NCBI GenBank assembly: GCA_900555875.1
Contig: USNB01000040.1
Coordinates: forward strand, 1 to 9,338
DNA length: 9,338 bases
Direction of reading: 5' to 3'
DNA from: an uncultured Eubacteriales bacterium
Lineage (GTDB): Bacteria; Bacillota; Clostridia; Christensenellales; Pumilibacteraceae
Position numbers and translations under genes: made by a program. Of the stretch, positions 1-6,065 are shown one piece after another. The stretch's first letter is position 1. Each line of letters begins with the position of its first letter. The notes under the pieces are model-generated. The model had not been told where the DNA came from. It did no database searches and saw only the letters and a list, made by a program, of their open reading frames with translations.

Positions 1-1
1 C

Positions 2-859
2 GGCTGCGATAACAGATGTACTTACTGCACTATACCGTCCATACGCGGTAAGTATCGTTCGCGGAATCCCGACAGCTTGCTCGAAGAAGCCGGTTATCTT
101 GACGATATGGGAGTGCGCGAGCTGATAATCGTAGCGCAGGACGTGACCCGTTACGGCAAGGATCTTACGGGAGAGTATACGCTTGTAGATCTGCTTCGCC
201 GACTCCTTGCCGAGCGTTCGTTTGAAAAAATACGCTTGCTTTATTGCTATCCGGAATCCGTATCCGACGAACTGATAGAACTCGTGGCGTCTGAGGAAAG
301 GATGGCAAAATATATGGACGTACCTTTGCAGCATATTTCGGACGGCATCCTCAGGCGTATGGGCAGGAGGACCGATTCCGCTCAGATCCGCGAATTGTTC
401 GGTAAGCTCAGATCGCGAGGGATCGCGATAAGAACTACGTTTATAGTGGGATTTCCCGGAGAAACGGACGAGCAGTTCCTCGAGCTGTCTGATTTTATCT
501 CGGAATACGAGCCTGAACATATCGGAGTGTTCGCATACAGCAGGGAAGACGGTACTCCGGCGGCGCGCATGAAAGACCAGGTACCTGCTTCGGTCAAAAG
601 GAAACGCGTCAATGCTTTGGGACGGCTGGCGAAAAAGCTGGCGGAGAAGCGTAATGCTTCTCTTGTCGGAAAAACATTGGATGTCATATATGAAGATATC
701 GATTACGATCGGAACATGTTCGTCGGCAGAACGGAAGCCGACGCTCCGGATATAGACGGCCTTGTGCGTTTTACCGGTGATTTCTGCGACGTAGGCAACG
801 TATATAAGGTCAGGATAACGGGTTACAGCGGTTACGATCTTTTGGGAGAAAAAGTATGA
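2..859 (+). CDS. rimO: Ribosomal protein uS12 (S12) methylthiotransferase RimO, 3' part only
   Basis: Radical-SAM enzyme that adds a methylthio group to a conserved aspartate of ribosomal protein uS12. The frame is open from base 2, so the gene is cut by the window edge; 285 residues are visible. At the very start is the radical-SAM cluster motif CxxxCxxC (C2, C6, C9 in GCDNRCTYC), followed by IPSIRGKYRSR. The segment AQDVTRYGKDL is typical of RimO and separates it from the tRNA enzyme MiaB, which has a GQNVNSYG-like sequence there. The last ~65 residues resemble a TRAM domain (VGRTEADAPDIDG, ending YSGYDLLGEKV). RimO proteins are usually about 440 residues, so the missing part is the N-terminal UPF0004 domain with the second iron-sulfur cluster. 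A TTG at 77 is not the real start, because the cluster motif lies upstream of it. The stop overlaps the pgsA start (ATGA), implying co-transcription and coupled translation. Confidence 0.93.
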   Translation, partial: GCDNRCTYCTIPSIRGKYRSRNPDSLLEEAGYLDDMGVRELIIVAQDVTRYGKDLTGEYTLVDLLRRLLAERSFEKIRLLYCYPESVSDELIELVASEERMAKYMDVPLQHISDGILRRMGRRTDSAQIRELFGKLRSRGIAIRTTFIVGFPGETDEQFLELSDFISEYEPEHIGVFAYSREDGTPAARMKDQVPASVKRKRVNALGRLAKKLAEKRNASLVGKTLDVIYEDIDYDRNMFVGRTEADAPDIDGLVRFTGDFCDVGNVYKVRITGYSGYDLLGEKV

Positions 860-1554
860 ATATACCAAACAGACTTACAATGGCACGTATGTTCCTTATA
901 CCGGTATACGTAGTGCTCGTTTTTCTCGAAGTGGGTGTATTTGCTTACTTCAACGATTTTCTTGCGGTCTTAGTGTTCGGAGCGGCGGCTTTTACGGATA
1001 TGCTGGACGGTAAACTTGCCCGCAAGTGGAACATGGTCACAAATTTCGGGAAACTGTTTGATTCCGCAGCAGATAAATTATTGTGCGGCAGCGCTCTTAT
1101 CCTTTTGATATACGTGTTCGCTGTCGTATGCGCGCCCTTGTTTTCCGTAACGGCGTCGCTCGCTCTGCTCATAGCGCTTTCCGTTATGGTCGTACTTATA
1201 ATGTGTCGCGAATTGTTCATGACCGCTTTCAGATCCGTTGCGGCAAGCCGTAACGTCATTATTGCCGCGGATATGCCGGGAAAGATAAAAGCGGCGTCTC
1301 AGATGGTGGGGTTGGTCGTGATCATGGTCGCGCCCGATTTATGGCAGATAGGCGTGGCGCAGGCTATAGACGGGCTTATAATTGCGGCGCAGGCGTTCTT
1401 TATAGCCGGGTTTGCACTTATAGCGCTCAGTGCTGTCATGGCGGTGATATCCTGCGTGATGTATATCGTCAAATATCCGGGAGTGCTTTCCGAAGATGAG
1501 CCATGTGCCGTGGATAAGACAGATGAGACAGACGGCAGCGGAGATACACAATGA
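856..1554 (+). CDS. pgsA: CDP-diacylglycerol--glycerol-3-phosphate 3-phosphatidyltransferase (PgsA)
   Basis: Integral membrane enzyme that makes phosphatidylglycerophosphate from CDP-diacylglycerol and glycerol-3-phosphate, the committed step to phosphatidylglycerol and cardiolipin. The complete CDP-alcohol phosphotransferase signature D(x)2DG(x)2AR(x)8G(x)3D(x)3D is present: D48, D51, G52, A55, R56, G65, D69, D73. The N-terminus MNIPNRLTMARM matches the usual start of the family. Hydrophobic segments lie at about 12-32, 35-47, 75-95, 98-120 and 165-205. At 232 residues it is somewhat longer than many bacterial PgsA proteins (about 180-200); the extra length is a longer loop or helix around 85-105 and an acidic hydrophilic tail (EDEPCAVDKTDETDGSGD). 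The start is supported by GGGAG at 844-848 and the 4-base overlap with rimO. Position between rimO and cinA-recA is a common Clostridia/Bacilli arrangement. The family assignment is secure; the exact alcohol substrate is inferred from context. Confidence 0.92.
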   Translation: MNIPNRLTMARMFLIPVYVVLVFLEVGVFAYFNDFLAVLVFGAAAFTDMLDGKLARKWNMVTNFGKLFDSAADKLLCGSALILLIYVFAVVCAPLFSVTASLALLIALSVMVVLIMCRELFMTAFRSVAASRNVIIAADMPGKIKAASQMVGLVVIMVAPDLWQIGVAQAIDGLIIAAQAFFIAGFALIALSAVMAVISCVMYIVKYPGVLSEDEPCAVDKTDETDGSGDTQ

Positions 1555-2645
1555 ATATAAATGTACTCGTGATCGGAAAAAATACTTTGACTGATAAGGC
1601 TTTCGATTTCGGTCGATTGACCGTTCTTCTCGCCGACCGCGATTACGAAATATCGCGTATTTATTGCGCGGAGTCATCCGAAGAGATCGCAGAGATCATA
1701 AAAACGACGGGCGAAGACGATATGATCATCGCCGTGGGGGAGACCGCATATCTTTTCGACGCGCTTTGTGACGACGACAGAATAGGCCGCGGCGCCGATT
1801 ATTTCAGGTGCGGCGAGCGCACGTTCGTGGTCATGCCTGTGTTTAACGAACGTAAAGTCAAAGAAGTGGTCATACCGCTTCTCAATGTAAAAAGCAGGAA
1901 ATGCTTTAATACCGTCGTATTCCGCACGTTCGGAAAAGCCGAAGAAGAGCTTCGCGACATGTTGCGTGATCAGATACGTAACAGAAATAAAATAATGTTC
2001 AACTTTTATCCGGACGGCGAGGAGTGTGAAGTCAGGATACGTTATTCTCGCAGCACTTCTTCGTCTGCGGTAAACGATATGATAAATGCCGTCGGAGATA
2101 TTCTCAGCGATTGCGTTTATGCGCTCAGGGATGTGTCCCTTGCCGAAAGCACGGCGGATCTGCTTCTGCGTTCGGGAGCAAAACTGTCAGTTGCCGAATC
2201 GTTTACCGGCGGAGGCGTGGCTGCCGCGCTGATCGCTCATCCGGGAATGAGCGCATGTCTGCACGAAAGCATAGTTGCGTATTCGAATTCCGCGAAAGAA
2301 TCCCGGCTCGGCGTATCGCACGACGTCATAACCAAACTCGGTGCGGTCTCTGCGGACTGCGCGTTTGAAATGGCGAACGGCCTGCTGAATGATCCCGAAT
2401 GCGAGATAGCCGTTGCGACTACGGGTAATGCCGGTCCGGCTGCCGAGCGCGAAGGAGGCGTGGGGCTGTATTATATAGCCGTCGGCGACAGAAAAGCAGT
2501 TCATGTATTCGAGCATTATTGCATGCCGAAAGACGCGGCTTCTCTTTCCGGAACGGAACTGCGCAGAAGAATAACGGAGGCCGGTATAAAAACGGCTTTG
2601 TTTGAGCTTGGAAAATATTTGAAAAACATTCAAAGGAGCAACTGA
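1551..2645 (+). CDS. cinA: CinA-family protein: intact-looking NMN amidohydrolase domain, degenerate N-terminal domain
   Basis: 364 residues, shorter than typical full-length CinA (about 410-420). The C-terminal domain (about 195-360) is recognisably the nicotinamide-nucleotide amidohydrolase (PncC) fold: AESFTGG (215-221), AYSNSAK (243-249, with the conserved lysine), GAVSADC (264-270) and ATTGNAGP (289-296), where most relatives have TGIAGP. This domain deamidates NMN in pyridine-nucleotide recycling. The N-terminal half aligns in outline with the COG1058/molybdopterin-binding-like domain: VLVIG at the start, VVFRTFGKAEEELRDML at the domain end, and a linker resembling the usual CinA one. 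However, the GGLGPT loop and the LLPGPP motif are absent (AVGETAY and VVMPVFNE occupy those places) and roughly 50-60 residues are missing. The pyrophosphatase activity assigned to that domain is therefore doubtful. Start supported by CGGAG at 1539-1543 and the ATGA overlap with pgsA. The stop shares one base with the recA start. Confidence 0.85.
   Translation: MNINVLVIGKNTLTDKAFDFGRLTVLLADRDYEISRIYCAESSEEIAEIIKTTGEDDMIIAVGETAYLFDALCDDDRIGRGADYFRCGERTFVVMPVFNERKVKEVVIPLLNVKSRKCFNTVVFRTFGKAEEELRDMLRDQIRNRNKIMFNFYPDGEECEVRIRYSRSTSSSAVNDMINAVGDILSDCVYALRDVSLAESTADLLLRSGAKLSVAESFTGGGVAAALIAHPGMSACLHESIVAYSNSAKESRLGVSHDVITKLGAVSADCAFEMANGLLNDPECEIAVATTGNAGPAAEREGGVGLYYIAVGDRKAVHVFEHYCMPKDAASLSGTELRRRITEAGIKTALFELGKYLKNIQRSN
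2632..2638 (+). promoter_or_regulatory. Strong ribosome binding site of recA
   Basis: AAAGGAG lies inside the last codons of cinA, six bases before the recA ATG at 2645. Because the cinA stop and recA start share one base (TGATG), this site fixes the recA start and should allow more translation of recA than coupling alone. Confidence 0.8.
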
Positions 2646-3670
2646 TGGAAAAGGATAAAAATACGATAAACGCCGAGAGAGAAAAAGCTCTCGAGCTTGC
2701 CATCGCGAAGATAAAGAAGGAGCACGGCGAAGGCTCCATTATGAGGATGTCGGAGGAGTCTGTCCGCAAGGTCGACGTTATACCTACGGGCTGTCTTCCT
2801 TTGGACTTTGCACTCGGCATAGGCGGTATGCCGAAAGGAAGGATCATCGAAATATACGGTCCCGAATCCAGCGGTAAGACGACGCTTACGCTTCATGTCA
2901 TCGCGCAGGCGCAGAAGATGGGCGGCAAGGTAGCGTTTATAGACGCCGAGCACGCTCTCGATCCGTCCTATGCCAAGAATCTCGGCATAGATCTTAACGA
3001 GCTTTATATTTCTCAGCCTGATTCGGGAGAGCAGGCTCTCAATATCGTGGAAGAGCTCGTATCCAGCGGCGCTCTGGACGTCATCGTTGTCGACTCCGTT
3101 GCAGCGCTCACTCCTAAAGCGGAGATCGACGGTGAGATGGAAGACAGCCAGATCGGTCTTCAGGCGAGACTTATGTCCAAGGCTCTTCGCAAGCTGGTGG
3201 CTCCTGCGGAGAAAACGGGTACATGTATAATATTCATCAATCAGCTCAGAGAAAAAGTGGGCGTGTTCTTTGGCTCGCCTGAGACCACGCCGGGCGGCAA
3301 AGCGCTCAAGTTCTATACGTCCATAAGACTGGATATACGCAAGATAGATTCAGTCAAAGACGGATCTGATATCGTGGGCAGCAGGGCGAAGGTAAAGGTC
3401 GTCAAGAACAAGATGGCGCCTCCGTTCAAGACTGCCGAATTCGATATTATTTACGGTAAGGGTATAAGTAACGAGGGATGCCTTATAGATCTCGGACTGG
3501 AATATGACGTATTCACCAAAAGCGGTTCATGGTTCGGGTATAACGGCGAGCGCATATGCCAGGGCAAGGAGCGCCTTCGCGCAATGCTCGAATCCAATAA
3601 GGAATTTGCGGCAGAGGTCTCTGAGAAGATCAGACAGGCTCACGACGCCAAGAAAGCCGAGCAGGACTGA
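2645..3670 (+). CDS. recA: Recombinase A (RecA)
   Basis: DNA-dependent ATPase that forms filaments on single-stranded DNA, drives strand exchange and stimulates LexA self-cleavage. Walker A is GPESSGKT (72-79), Walker B is VIVVD (146-150), and the catalytic-glutamate region is IDAEHALDP (99-107). The DNA-binding loops are recognisable: L1 around KAEIDGEMEDSQIG (158-171) and L2 around EKVGVFFGSPETTPGGKA (203-220). The C-terminal domain ends in a short charged tail (AKKAEQD). At 341 residues it is slightly shorter than the usual 345-355 but looks complete. The gene starts on the last base of the cinA stop, so no separate promoter region precedes it. I found no Bacillota-type LexA box (CGAAC-4-GTTCG) just upstream, so any SOS promoter would lie further up in the operon or be too diverged to see. 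No clear terminator follows. Confidence 0.99.
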   Translation: MEKDKNTINAEREKALELAIAKIKKEHGEGSIMRMSEESVRKVDVIPTGCLPLDFALGIGGMPKGRIIEIYGPESSGKTTLTLHVIAQAQKMGGKVAFIDAEHALDPSYAKNLGIDLNELYISQPDSGEQALNIVEELVSSGALDVIVVDSVAALTPKAEIDGEMEDSQIGLQARLMSKALRKLVAPAEKTGTCIIFINQLREKVGVFFGSPETTPGGKALKFYTSIRLDIRKIDSVKDGSDIVGSRAKVKVVKNKMAPPFKTAEFDIIYGKGISNEGCLIDLGLEYDVFTKSGSWFGYNGERICQGKERLRAMLESNKEFAAEVSEKIRQAHDAKKAEQD

Positions 3671-3721
3671 ACCAAACGCGGATATTTTGATAAGATCATT
3701 CGCATAAATGCGATAATTCGC

Positions 3722-3750
3722 TTGCATAAATATTTACGATGTTTTATAAT
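3722..3750 (+). promoter_or_regulatory. Vegetative promoter for rny
   Basis: TTGCAT (3722-3727) and a perfect TATAAT (3745-3750) are separated by 17 bases in the AT-rich recA-rny spacer. Transcription would begin near 3757, giving a leader of about 54 bases before rny. The -35 matches the consensus only in TTG, but spacing and -10 are ideal. No strong terminator separates recA from rny, so rny may also receive read-through from the recA operon. Confidence 0.65.
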
Positions 3751-3793
3751 TTTGTATGTTATTAAGCTTCTGATAGCATTACTATACAAAACC

Positions 3794-3802
3794 GAAAGGA
3801 GG
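3794..3802 (+). promoter_or_regulatory. Ribosome binding site of rny
   Basis: GAAAGGAGG lies eight bases before the ATG at 3811. It is a near-perfect complement to the 16S rRNA tail and settles the start of rny. Confidence 0.85.
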
Positions 3803-3810
3803 ATATATAC

Positions 3811-5418
3811 ATGGGAGCAGTCATATCCGCTGCCATCCCTGCTGGCGGTATCGTCGGTATCATACTGGCGGGACTTTTGGTAGGGTTTGCGGCGGGATTT
3901 GCGATATATCATTTTGCACTTAAAAGTAAGACTGATAAATCGAAAAATCTGGCAAGTAAAATGGTCGAAGAGGCCATTGCCGAAGCGAAAAAGCTGAGAA
4001 AAGATGCGATCGCGGAAGGCAAGGAAGAAGTAAGGAAAGAACGCAGTGCGTTCGAAGGAGAAAAACGCGAACATATCGCGGAAATGCAGCGGTCTGAACA
4101 GCGTTTGCAGCAAAGGGAATCCTCTCTCGACAAGAAAGAATCCATGCTCGAGAAGAAGGAGGCCAATCTTGACGCGAAACTCGATAACGTAGAGACGATC
4201 AAGAACAATCTTGCGGCTCAGCAGGAAGAACTCAACGAGAAGAAAAAAGAGATAAACGAAGCGCATGAGCGCATGGTCGAGGAGCTTGAAAAGGTAGCGC
4301 AGCTCAGCCGTGAGGAAGCCAAGTCTCAGCTCATAGCAGCTATAGAGGACGAAGCAAAACGCGATGCGGCAAAGCAGGTGCGTGAGATCGAAGCCGAGGC
4401 TAAGGAAAACGGAGAGAAGCGTGCCCGCGAGATAGTTTCGCTTGCGATACAGCGTTGCGCCGTCGATCAGAGCAACGAGATCACCGTTTCTACGGTCACG
4501 CTGCCCAGCGACGAAATGAAGGGACGCATCATCGGCAGAGAGGGACGTAACATCAAAGCTCTCGAACAGGCGACGGGCGTCGACTTTATAATCGATGATA
4601 CTCCGGATACGGTCGTGCTGTCCGCATTCGATCCGGTCCGTCGTGAGATCGCACGGGTCACGCTTGAAAAACTCATCTCTGACGGTCGCATACATCCGGG
4701 CAGGATAGAAGACGTAGTGGCTAAGTCCACGAAGGAGATAGACGCACAGATAAAGGACGCGGGAGAAAACGCCATGTTCGAAACGGGCGTGTTCAATCTC
4801 AATCCCGAACTTGTCCGTCTGCTCGGCAGACTCAAGTTCAGAACGAGTTACGGGCAGAACGTGCTCAAGCATTCCATCGAAGTCGCGCTTCTTGCCGGCA
4901 ATATGGCTGCGGAGCTTGGCGCAAACATCAATCTTTGCAAACGCGCGGGGCTGCTTCATGATATAGGCAAGTCTATCGATCACGAGACCGAAGGCACACA
5001 TATCACTATAGGTGTGGATATCGCGAAAAAGTATAAGGAGAACAATGATGTTATCCACTGTATCGCGGCGCACCATAACGATATAGATCCGCAGACGATA
5101 GAGGCCGTTATCGTACAGTGCGCGGACGCCATCAGCGGATCGAGACCGGGCGCACGCCGCGAGTCGCTTGAAAATTACGTTAAAAGGCTGGAACAGCTTG
5201 AAAGCATCGCCAATGCTCATGCAGGCGTTGAAAAGTCTTATGCGATCCAGGCGGGCCGCGAAGTGCGTATAATCGTCAAGCCCGAAGTCGTGGATGATGC
5301 TGCGACCGTATTCCTCGCAAGAGATATTGCGAAGCAGATAGAAAACGAGATGCAGTATCCGGGACAGATCAAAGTTAACGTAATAAGGGAACTCAGAAGC
5401 GTAGATTACGCGAAATGA
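3811..5418 (+). CDS. rny: Ribonuclease Y (membrane-anchored endoribonuclease)
   Basis: RNase Y starts mRNA decay in Bacillota and is tethered to the cytoplasmic membrane. The 535 residues show the full family layout. A membrane anchor spans about 12-35. A long charged coiled coil covers about 40-205, rich in E/K/A/Q with heptad-like spacing. A KH RNA-binding domain carries GRIIGREGRNIK (238-249). A metal-binding HD phosphohydrolase domain has H354, the HD pair H383-D384 in LLHDIGKSID, H421-H422 in AAHHNDID, and D439 in CADAISGSRPGAR. The C-terminal region ends IKVNVIRELRSVDYAK, as expected. Length is slightly above the usual ~520 because of the coiled coil. It lies directly downstream of recA, as in many Clostridia and Bacilli. 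It has its own promoter and strong ribosome binding site and ends at a strong terminator. Confidence 0.98.
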   Translation: MGAVISAAIPAGGIVGIILAGLLVGFAAGFAIYHFALKSKTDKSKNLASKMVEEAIAEAKKLRKDAIAEGKEEVRKERSAFEGEKREHIAEMQRSEQRLQQRESSLDKKESMLEKKEANLDAKLDNVETIKNNLAAQQEELNEKKKEINEAHERMVEELEKVAQLSREEAKSQLIAAIEDEAKRDAAKQVREIEAEAKENGEKRAREIVSLAIQRCAVDQSNEITVSTVTLPSDEMKGRIIGREGRNIKALEQATGVDFIIDDTPDTVVLSAFDPVRREIARVTLEKLISDGRIHPGRIEDVVAKSTKEIDAQIKDAGENAMFETGVFNLNPELVRLLGRLKFRTSYGQNVLKHSIEVALLAGNMAAELGANINLCKRAGLLHDIGKSIDHETEGTHITIGVDIAKKYKENNDVIHCIAAHHNDIDPQTIEAVIVQCADAISGSRPGARRESLENYVKRLEQLESIANAHAGVEKSYAIQAGREVRIIVKPEVVDDAATVFLARDIAKQIENEMQYPGQIKVNVIRELRSVDYAK

Positions 5419-5438
5419 TATCCGTCATTGAGTCATAG

Positions 5439-5470
5439 AAAAGACCGCTCGCATTATCGAGCGGTCTTTT
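5439..5470. terminator. Bidirectional intrinsic terminator between rny and the convergent orphan gene
   Basis: A perfect 13-bp stem (AAAAGACCGCTCG, 5439-5451, with its complement at 5458-5470) encloses a 6-base loop, CATTAT. It ends in TTTT on the plus strand and, by symmetry, on the minus strand. It starts 20 bases after the rny stop and lies 12 bases beyond the stop of the minus-strand gene at 5483, so it can end both convergent transcripts. Confidence 0.9.
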
Positions 5471-5482
5471 GGCCTTCGCTGT

Positions 5483-5767
5483 TCAGAATTTCATGAACGA
5501 ATCTTTCCCGTAATCGTAACCGACATAGTAAGCGGAGTTATCTTCACTGCCGTCCGGCTCTTCTATGGTTATATTTCTGAGCTTCAATGCGTCGATAAGA
5601 AGTCTTTCTTCAAAAAAAGATCTGTTTGCAGTGTCTTTCATGTATATGAGCGCCTCGTCCACATAAAAAATGTTGCCGTCGCGTTCGGTATATCTTCCGA
5701 AAGCTTTGTACATACCGAGATCGAACCAATATCGTGAATCTATGCGCATGTCGTTTATCTCTATCAT
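5483..5767 (-). CDS. Hypothetical protein, 94 residues, unrecognised family
   Basis: I do not recognise this protein. It is hydrophilic, acidic and tyrosine-rich, with no signal peptide or membrane segment, so it is probably cytosolic. It seems to have a mixed beta/alpha N-terminal part (RYWFDLGMYKAFGRYTERDG, then a possible strand NIFYVDEALIYM). A likely helix follows (FFEERLLIDALKL), then an acidic Tyr-rich tail (EDNSAYYVGYDYGKD). It is convergent to rny and shares its terminator. A good promoter (TTGCAT-17-TATACT) lies so close that transcription should begin within a few bases of the ATG at 5767, and no Shine-Dalgarno sequence precedes that ATG. A second in-frame ATG (residue 7, at 5749) has only a weak AGAG-like sequence upstream. 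Codon use matches the neighbouring genes, and both a promoter and a terminator frame it, which supports a real gene. Confidence 0.7.
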   Translation of the reverse strand: MIEINDMRIDSRYWFDLGMYKAFGRYTERDGNIFYVDEALIYMKDTANRSFFEERLLIDALKLRNITIEEPDGSEDNSAYYVGYDYGKDSFMKF

Positions 5768-5776
5768 AATATTAAA

Positions 5777-5805
5777 AGTATATCATATGGCGGTCAGCCA
5801 TGCAA
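5777..5805 (-). promoter_or_regulatory. Promoter of the 94-residue orphan gene, predicting a very short leader
   Basis: On the minus strand TTGCAT (5805-5800) and TATACT (5782-5777) are 17 bases apart. Only nine bases separate the -10 hexamer from the ATG at 5767. With initiation about seven bases past the -10, the mRNA would start about two bases before the start codon. The -35 hexamer is the same as that of the rny promoter. Confidence 0.55.
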
Positions 5806-5816
5806 GCGGTCTGAAA

Positions 5817-5847
5817 CGGTTAATGCAAATTTAACGTTAACGGGTTA
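5817..5847. repeat. TTAAC-rich palindromic cluster upstream of the orphan gene promoter
   Basis: TTAACGTTAA at 5831-5840 is a perfect 10-base palindrome. GTTAA at 5819-5823 and GTTA at 5844-5847 flank it. It lies about 25 bases upstream of the -35 of the minus-strand gene, where an activator or repressor could bind. No regulator can be named, and an AT-rich spacer can produce this by chance. Confidence 0.25.
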
Positions 5848-5856
5848 TCCTGCCGA

Positions 5857-5885
5857 TTGACTTTTTGTGCGCCGAATAGTAAAAT
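5857..5885 (+). promoter_or_regulatory. Possible plus-strand promoter reading across the tRNA gene toward proC
   Basis: TTGACT (5857-5862) and TAAAAT (5880-5885) are 17 bases apart. Initiation near 5892 would produce an RNA antisense to tRNA-Trp with a leader of about 175 bases before proC. The sequence match is good, but no sequence feature proves use. Confidence 0.35.
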
Positions 5886-5890
5886 ATATG

Positions 5891-5922
5891 AAAAGACGGG
5901 AAACGCGTTGCCGTTTCCCGTC
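5891..5922 (-). terminator. Intrinsic terminator of tRNA-Trp
   Basis: Read on the minus strand, an 11-bp perfect stem (GACGGGAAACG and its complement) with a 6-base loop (5922-5895) is followed by TTTT (5894-5891). It starts two bases after the encoded CCA end of the tRNA. There is no T-run on the plus strand, so it should act in one direction only. Confidence 0.85.
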
Positions 5923-5924
5923 GG

Positions 5925-5998
5925 TGGCAGGGGATGAGAGAATCGAACTCCCACCAAAGGTTTTGGAGACCCTTGTCATACCATTTGACCAATCCCCT
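5925..5998 (-). tRNA. tRNA-Trp (anticodon CCA), CCA end encoded
   Basis: The minus strand folds into a complete 74-base cloverleaf. The acceptor stem AGGGGAT/ATCCCCT has seven Watson-Crick pairs. The D-stem is GTCA/TGAC with loop AATGGTA. The anticodon stem AGGGT/ACCTT carries loop CTCCAAA, which gives anticodon CCA for the tryptophan codon UGG. The T-stem GGGAG/CTCTC has loop TTCGATT. The discriminator base is G, as is usual for bacterial tRNA-Trp, and CCA is encoded at 5927-5925. The gene stands alone with its own promoter and terminator. Confidence 0.96.
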
Positions 5999-6015
5999 TT
6001 GCCGAGAGATATTAT
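5985..6015 (+). promoter_or_regulatory. Candidate proC promoter overlapping the tRNA-Trp gene and promoter
   Basis: TTGACC (5985-5990), which is the complement of the tRNA D-stem region, is followed 17 bases later by GATATT (6008-6013), or 19 bases later by TATTAT (6010-6015). Its -10 would overlap the -10 of the divergent tRNA promoter. Initiation near 6020 would give proC a leader of about 45 bases. It is only a moderate match. Confidence 0.3.
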
Positions 6016-6039
6016 ATTATATTGCGATAATTTTGTCAA
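6011..6039 (-). promoter_or_regulatory. Consensus promoter of tRNA-Trp
   Basis: On the minus strand TTGACA (6039-6034) and TATAAT (6016-6011) are both perfect sigma-70-type hexamers with ideal 17-base spacing. The tRNA 5' end follows 12 bases after the -10, so the primary transcript would carry a leader of only about five bases. Perfect hexamers suit a highly expressed stable RNA. Confidence 0.88.
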
Positions 6040-6065
6040 ATAAAAAAGCGGAGTAAAATCAAATT

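Noticed and set aside
3699..3712. TCGCA-TAAA-TGCGA hairpin after recA as a terminator
   Set aside because: It has only five pairs and is not followed by a T-run. It may be incidental to the AT-rich spacer.
3640..5220. A 526-codon open frame on the minus strand opposite rny
   Set aside because: It lies exactly opposite the strongly supported rny gene. Its product is rich in Arg, Phe, Tyr, Cys and Leu as expected of an antisense frame, and no ribosome binding site precedes its start at 5220.
5925..5998. tRNA-Trp as an attachment site for an integrated element
   Set aside because: No integrase, no duplicated tRNA 3' end and no change in gene character is seen nearby; both sides are housekeeping genes.
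5888..6043. A 51-codon plus-strand ORF (MKRRETRC...) across the tRNA-Trp gene
   Set aside because: Most of it is the reverse complement of the tRNA and its promoter. The ATG lies before the start site predicted from the nearby promoter, and there is no ribosome binding site. Peptides read from antisense tRNA are a common false gene.
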